From NCBI RefSeq assembly GCF_000512585.2, contig NC_089241.1, forward strand, positions 6,962,001-7,026,000: a stretch of DNA of 64,000 nt. The letters are read 5' to 3'. This DNA is from Kwoniella bestiolae CBS 10118. Taxonomy: Eukaryota > Basidiomycota > Tremellomycetes > Tremellales > Cryptococcaceae. A program made the translations under genes and the position numbers. Within the stretch, counting starts at the first letter, position 1; each line of letters opens with the position of its first letter. Below are positions 58,375 through 64,000 of this stretch, one piece after another. The notes beneath the pieces are model-generated. The model was not told the origin of the DNA. It ran no database searches and was given only the letters and a program-made list of their open reading frames with translations.

Positions 58375-60878
58375 TCAAAGCGAAGACTTGGCTTGCAATT
58401 CACCTTTAACAGCCTTGCTCAGGCTCTCAGCAAAGTACTGGATATTATGCTCGTTCAGCCCAGCCATCGAGATACGTCCATCCTTTGTCATGTAGATATG
58501 AGCGTGGTCGGCGAGAGCTTGGACCTGTTCAGGCGAGATGCCGGTGAAAGAGAACATTCCTGTACACCAAGATACCAAAACAGAAAAAGCAATCAGCTGA
58601 TTGTTCCTCTACATAAAGCTGGGTTTGAACTCACCAATCTGCGATTTGATATGTCCCCATTCACCTGGAGTCTTCAGCTCCACTAGGAGGTTGTATAACT
58701 TCTCTCGCATTGAGATGATCCTGTCGGCCATCTTCTTGACTTCGGTAAGCCTATCAGATCAGACCAGAACCATGATCATCAATACAACGGTCCTCTATGC
58801 GCGTACACATACAAGTTAAAGGGAACGTGAACTCACCATTGCTCGTACAATTCAGGAGTACCAAGGATAGTAGCTACCAATTGAGCCCCGTGAACAGGTG
58901 GAGAAGAATACAAAGGTCTGATGACTCTCTTGACTTGAGACAAGATTCGTTCCTTCTCATCAGTCGACGAGGTGATCATCGAGAATGTACCTGCTCGTTC
59001 GGCGTACAATCCGAGGTTCTAAACATGATCATTCGGTTGTTCAGCTTATCATTCTTGAATTGTGCAAGGATTCAGACAGCTGAGAAGGGGACATACCTTG
59101 GCAAAAGATTGACAGAGGATAATTTGATGTCCTTGTTCAACGAAGTATCGTACGGCGAAGGCATCTCTGATGATATCTCCAGAGGCGAAACCTTGGTATG
59201 CCTAGACGAAGTACATCAGCAAAGTGACCAATCATACACGCACAAACATTAAAGCAGGAGGTATGAGTCAGATTGAGTTGCTCCGGTGCAGGTGTGCCAA
59301 CTCACCATATCGAACAAAGCCAAATGCTTCTTAGCCTTGATCAACTCACTCAACTCCTTCCATTGTTCTTGAGTGGGATCAATACCGGTAGGGTTTTGCG
59401 CACAAGCGTGGAGGAGGATCTGTCATTGATCCAATAGTCCGATGTTAGCTATAGCTCGTGCGTATCATTCATCTCAGCTCACGATCGATCCTGACTCGGC
59501 ATTCTACCATTCGTAAACGAACAAGTCAGCTTAACCTTCCTCACCACCAGCCTACGAACGAAGCGGCTGACCTTGATATCCTCTTTCATACCGTTGAAAT
59601 CAAGACCGACAGTCTTCTTATCGAAGTATCTGGGGGGTGATGAGTGTATCAGCGATATTGCTCTAGTCATCATGGCAGACCATAAAAGGGAGATCGGGAT
59701 GTAGGCATGATTCCAGCTTTCTCCGTCCCACTACCATTGAACGGTCGTAACAAGGTATTACTTACCGATATCTCTGCACCTTGATCCCAACACCCTCAGC
59801 CAAAGGCACATGATTCCCCCAAGTAGGATCAGGAAGGTACAAAACCTTAGGACCAGAGTAAAATTGAGATAAGAATCCAGTAGCGATTCTCAAAGCACCT
59901 GTACCGGAGATGGACTGGGCGACGGCGATCTGCGGAATGTGGGGGCAATGTTAGTGAATGATCGATATACATGATATGAGCTTTTGTCTTGTGTGATACA
60001 GGCTGGGACAGTGGGAACACACTCACTCGGCCCTCTTGGAGAGGCTTCGAGTCTTTCCCATAAGCCAATTCCGAAGCGAGCGTGATGAAGTCGTTGGCTC
60101 CCTGCGTGTGTCATCGGGAAATTAGCACATGTTGTCCGTCCAATCCAGGATGTAATGTAGCCGACACAGCAATGACATCGGTCAGAGTAAGATCGCAGGG
60201 AGATCGCTCCCGATGATATGGTACGAAGAGAAAGTGGCTCACAGTAATAGGTAAATACTCTTTATCCAACTTCTTCTGATGTAAGATATCCTCAGCTTTT
60301 AAGACCGATTCGAGGACGTAGGGTTTACCATTCTCGTCTCGCTATTTGGCGTGCTGTCAGCACACGTCATACGTTGGAGCAAAGATTAGTAGAGGATACT
60401 CACGTATGCACCTATACTCAGAGATACGATTGTATGGGGTGAGAGGAAGTATGGAAGGCATCATCGTATTTCCAACGACAATTCACCCAATAACAACAAG
60501 ACAAGAGAAGACACAGCATCATTAGCGTCGTCCTCACCAGCACGAAGCACGTAAATAAATGGAGATGGACATACCAACACCAAGATTAACCTTGTTGGGA
60601 CTAGTATCCCTCTTGAAAGCATCGGTAACACCCAAGATAGGATCGGGGGGACTATCCATGGGATTCAGCTGAACCGTTCATTTCATTGAACACACCGTGT
60701 CCGTGTCAAGCAGTACATGTCATACCCAGACTCACCCTTGTGGGACGCCCGACCAGAAGTTTGTAAAGTGAGTGCCTACAACAAGCCATGTTAGCCCATG
60801 TTTACAGCAGAAGAGGGACCGGAGATATGTCATCGAGCGAATCCTGTTGGCTGACGGTTGAGGGGCGCACTCACTCAT
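58375..60878 (-). CDS. AAT2: Aspartate aminotransferase, cytosolic
   Basis: Cytosolic arm of the malate-aspartate shuttle and aspartate synthesis; PLP enzyme. Fourteen exons (minus): 60875-60878, 60736-60775, 60575-60651, 60404-60411, 60243-60341, 60027-60101, 59766-59929, 59572-59629, 59483-59503, 59306-59419, 59097-59201, 58837-59018, 58635-58750, 58375-58559; 415 aa. No presequence: MSTHFTNFWSGVPQGPPDPI is the mature-type start. SISGTGALRIA, NPTGIDPTQEQW and SFAKNLGLYAERAG (PLP lysine K255) are present. The first coding exon is 4 nt (ATGA) and exon 4 is 8 nt, both required by frame. Exons of 99, 75, 164, 58, 21 and 105 nt equal those of AAT1; one exon of 114 nt equals two AAT1 exons (24+90). 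Ends in AVKGELQAKSSL; the SSL end is not a clear peroxisomal signal. Confidence 0.95.
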
Positions 60879-61375
60879 TATGTTGGTCTATCGATGAGTA
60901 TCGTTGTAGTGATAAGAGTGTGTTCTTTGTGTGGGCAACAGAAGAAGCTTTGTAGCTGCTATGGTATATAAGAGGGAGGAAATCTTCCTTTCCTTCCTTT
61001 CTCAAAGACGATGGTGACAAATAACAATATATACCTCAGATTCGAAAATGAATGGTTGTGGATTCGAAAACAACCGGGTAGTGCAGTGCACGGCATGACT
61101 CAACAAACCCCACTTGCAGAGCTTTAGCCGGATGCGGGGCAACAGGGCAGGTTACGTAAACACCAACTGACCCAGTAGAATGATGGATTATGTCCGTCTC
61201 GGCGGGTTTACCGATACTGTCTGTTTCAAATGAGATGGCATGTTTTTTGGCTATGACACTTTATTTCATCTATTCCTATCTGACAGTGAAGAATTACCCA
61301 AAGATCAAAACAATAGACTATCATTATTTCCTTATATATCCTCACCCCATCCCTAACTATGTCTGACAATGACCA
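60879..61375. promoter_or_regulatory. AAT2 upstream region and 3' flank of class V aminotransferase
   Basis: About 0.5 kb with no supported gene; AAT2 promoter expected here, with a TATATAAG-like sequence near 60963. Confidence 0.4.
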
Positions 61376-64000
61376 CTAACTATCCTTAGTAGGCATCTCC
61401 CTAATCTCCTCCTCTACTATATCCTCTTCCAGCGGCTTATCAAGGTATTCACCGTTCCTACGTTGCACGAAAACCATCAGCATAGACCATCCACATTGAG
61501 CCCTGAGCCTCAGTGTAAGACAGACAAGTTATATCAACACTCACTTGAGACCTATACATATCTTCTCGATGATATCCGCAGCATAATCGAAATCGTCTAA
61601 CTGTGTCATATCGCGAAATCAGTATCCAACTCAATCTCACCTTTCCAGAGAAGACAAGATAGAACAAGACAGACAACAAACTCACATCGTTCCACACCTG
61701 CGCGGAGAACCTAGCCCACCATTTCCCACCGTGTCTGAACTGAATCCAGGTCCAACACCAATTAGCATCCAATTACGAAATCACCAAGCTGAAAACGGAA
61801 CATATAGAGAGTAAGACACAAACTCACGGCAGCTACAAACGTATTACCTTCAAAACACTTATCTTCAAAGTACCTCATCTGTTTGAACTGGTCCTCCAGA
61901 TCTTTAGGATCGGGCACATGTGGTAATCTGACGTTCACCTATGATAATCAACGTAAAAATTAGCCTGTCCGTTCTGGCTAGATCGAGAACCCAGACTGCT
62001 AAGCTAAGCGTTGTGAGACTCACCATAGCAGCTGTCAATTCGCCTTTGGGAGTATCCATGACCTCTGTGCCCCATTTCTTACGAAGTCGTTTACCTCCCC
62101 TATAATACAGAAAGATCAATCACTTTTCCGATAGATTCCAATACTCCGTCAGAGTAAAAAACACCTACTGCACAGCAAGCGTATGACAATACTGCATGAT
62201 CCTCTTCTCCCCTCCAATGGATTTCCGGAACTCTATCGCATCGTTGACCGAGAAGAACGGTGCCCAATCCATCGTTCCGGTCCATTGGTACTGAGAGAAA
62301 TGCCAACATCAGCACTGCTGAGGGAACTTTGAAAGGCTAGGAGCATATAGATCAAAGGACGAAATTTCACCTGCTCTACAAATTGCCATGGCCTATTGAT
62401 ACCCTGTGTAGGATATCTGGTAGATTCATATCCCGCTGAGGTAGGGAATGAGGATCGCACAAGGTACTGGTTTCTGCAAAAGACAAAGAGAAAGGACACC
62501 CCATCAAGTTAGCTAGCTCTTCGCGTCCGATACGCCCATTAACGGACGAAAGCTTACCTTATAGGTACATACAGCACAGCACCTCCACGATGACTAACAA
62601 CGTACATCAGCTCGAACTCTAGCACTACAAACAATGCCGCTGCCAGCTTACCTGTGTAGCCATTTATGACAGTTCTATCAAACAACCAATCTCATCAGCT
62701 TCCCCCCTTACAGACTACCAATTGAGATGTATCATGCATTACTCACAGATACCCAGAAATCACAATCCGATTTCTTGACGTCAACCTCAATTTGCCCAAT
62801 AGCATGAGCAGCGTCTACCACACTCATCGCGCCGTACTTCTTACATAGTCTGACGATATCTTCCCAGGGGTAGATGACACTGTATCGCGGGACGTCAGCA
62901 TCACCTTCAACACACAACTGTAGAATAGTAAGACGACGAGGTGCACGCATCGAAATGGTGTACGTGGAGGGTAGAAGCGAGAATTCAATACACCAATACG
63001 GCAATCCTCCGAGGAGAGCGTTGATGACATGGTAACCACAAAGTTAAAGATGTGGGGTACGCCAACTCACCCAGGATTACTAGCAATAGCATCAACCACA
63101 ACCGCCCTAACCCTCTCATCCGCCCTGACACCCGTCGGTTTGCTCAACCCCGTATAATTCGGTTTAGCCACTTGGTTATACCTGCTCAATACTTCTTCGG
63201 ATTGTTCGATAATCTCCTTATGGGTACATGGGAAGACGTCGTCGATGATCTCCATACGGATTTGAGGGTTTCTGTCGCAGATGCATTTGACCATTTGCCC
63301 GACTGCTCCGTATGTTGATGAGTCTATACGAGTATAAGCGAGCAATAAGCATTCTGATGATCCCTTTCAGCAAAACCGTCCAATCGATTTTACATCATCG
63401 CTTCTATAAAACACAGCTGATGACTGAGTCTGCCCAAGACCCATCTTCGTGGAGTCACCATAAACCTGAGATCGAATGTGAGAACCACTCACAGATAACG
63501 ATAATATCCCCTTCATTCCACTCCATATTCATCAACACCGTATTAACCCCATGCGTAGTATTAGGCACCATCACGACTTCCTCTGTCCTCGCTCCAATCA
63601 TCTCCGACACTTGTTGTCTGACCTTGTTTAAGATGGGTAACCAAGATCGTCGCATGAATTTATCAGGATTCGACTCGATCTGATCAGACAATTTCCGCAT
63701 TTTCTCAATAATGATCTTAGGAGGAGATCCGTAAGAACCGTGATTCAGGTTGACATCTGGAGACGAATAGACGTTCGTTAGCATATCAGCCTATCTCAAA
63801 AGCCAGTGCTCTGTCCTACTATACGCGCATTGGCATGGTTGAAAGGTATGAGTAAGTCACACCACACTCACAATCATCAGCAAATCCCCAATGCTTCTTC
63901 ATCCCCCTCCCGAAATCCGGATACCCCTCAGCAGTCCTACCCAGTATCTTCGATTCTTCACCATCGGCGTTCGGATCATCCGTTCCGACAGCTGACGAGC
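61376..64000 (-). CDS. Class V aminotransferase, isopenicillin-N-epimerase-like (5' end beyond window)
   Basis: PLP fold-type I protein of the IPN-epimerase/cysteine-desulfurase-like group. Thirteen visible exons (minus): 63872-64000 (partial), 63493-63756, 63071-63323, 62747-62879, 62652-62674, 62558-62593, 62371-62473, 62169-62290, 62024-62099, 61828-61938, 61686-61739, 61545-61600, 61376-61457; 479 residues in the window. Family marks: YVNLNHGSYGSPP near the start, NTTHGVNTVLMN, STYGAVGQMV, VVDAAHAIGQIEVDV (PLP-ring Asp/His), NCHKWLH with the Schiff-base lysine in a 23 nt exon, RGGAVLYVPIRNQYLV, WTGTMDWAPFFSVNDAI and FRHGGKWWARFSAQVWND. True substrate unknown; fungal members include Egt2-type hercynylcysteine sulfoxide lyases, so a role in ergothioneine synthesis is possible but not shown. 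The N-terminus is missing. Confidence 0.9.

Noticed and set aside
58797..59252. 151-codon plus-strand frame
   Set aside because: Antisense to AAT2 exons 11-12 that contain intact family motifs.
1..64000. tRNA, rRNA, CRISPR array, retrotransposon or DNA transposon
   Set aside because: No tRNA B-box-like GGTTCGANTCC with a foldable partner, no long terminal or inverted repeats, no reverse transcriptase or transposase motifs, and no regularly spaced repeats were seen by eye; a tRNAscan/RepeatMasker run would settle this.

Overview
The window is nuclear DNA from a basidiomycete yeast, most likely Tremellales (Cryptococcus or Kwoniella type). The basis is the gene architecture: every long gene is split by many 40-90 nt introns with GTGAGT/GTAAGT-type donors, CTGAT/CTAAC-like branch points and YAG acceptors. 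First coding exons can be only 4 nt long, and the encoded proteins are single-copy fungal housekeeping proteins. The genus cannot be fixed from this sequence alone. Exon joins were made by hand. Each was accepted only when frame, splice consensus and family sequence agreed.

Left part (1-16.2 kb): the 5' end of the Mediator kinase SSN3/CDK8 (minus) diverges from the kinetochore scaffold SPC7/KNL1 (plus). SPC7 converges on mitochondrial aspartate aminotransferase AAT1 (minus). An 8.4 kb stretch without an intact gene follows. It holds traces of decayed coding sequence at about 8.7-10.4 kb and the long upstream region of a G1 cyclin.

Middle (16.2-44.2 kb): the CLN-type cyclin (plus), a secreted or membrane-anchored GMC oxidoreductase (minus), a 27-exon Rictor/AVO3 subunit of TOR complex 2 (minus), an NCS1 nucleobase permease (minus), a MAK32-like pfkB protein (plus), the small GTPase ARL2 (minus), and an unnamed protein with a divergent HMG box beside a coding minisatellite (plus).

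Right part (44.3-64 kb): two tandem secreted proteins on a calpain CysPc-like scaffold that appear to lack the catalytic Cys and His, complex I subunit NDUFS4 (minus), and two tandem aldo-keto reductases (plus) with identical exon lengths throughout. Then come MCM4 (minus, with two MCB boxes in its promoter), cytosolic aspartate aminotransferase AAT2 (minus), and a class V aminotransferase (minus) that runs off the right edge.

Functional links: CLN, MCM4 and SPC7 act in successive cell-cycle steps (G1 commitment, replication licensing, chromosome segregation). AAT1 and AAT2 are the two halves of the malate-aspartate shuttle and NDUFS4 belongs to the respiratory chain that the shuttle feeds. 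No rRNA, tRNA, CRISPR array or intact transposon was recognised. The least familiar items are the pseudo-calpain pair, the HMG-box protein and the decayed block in the long gap upstream of the cyclin.
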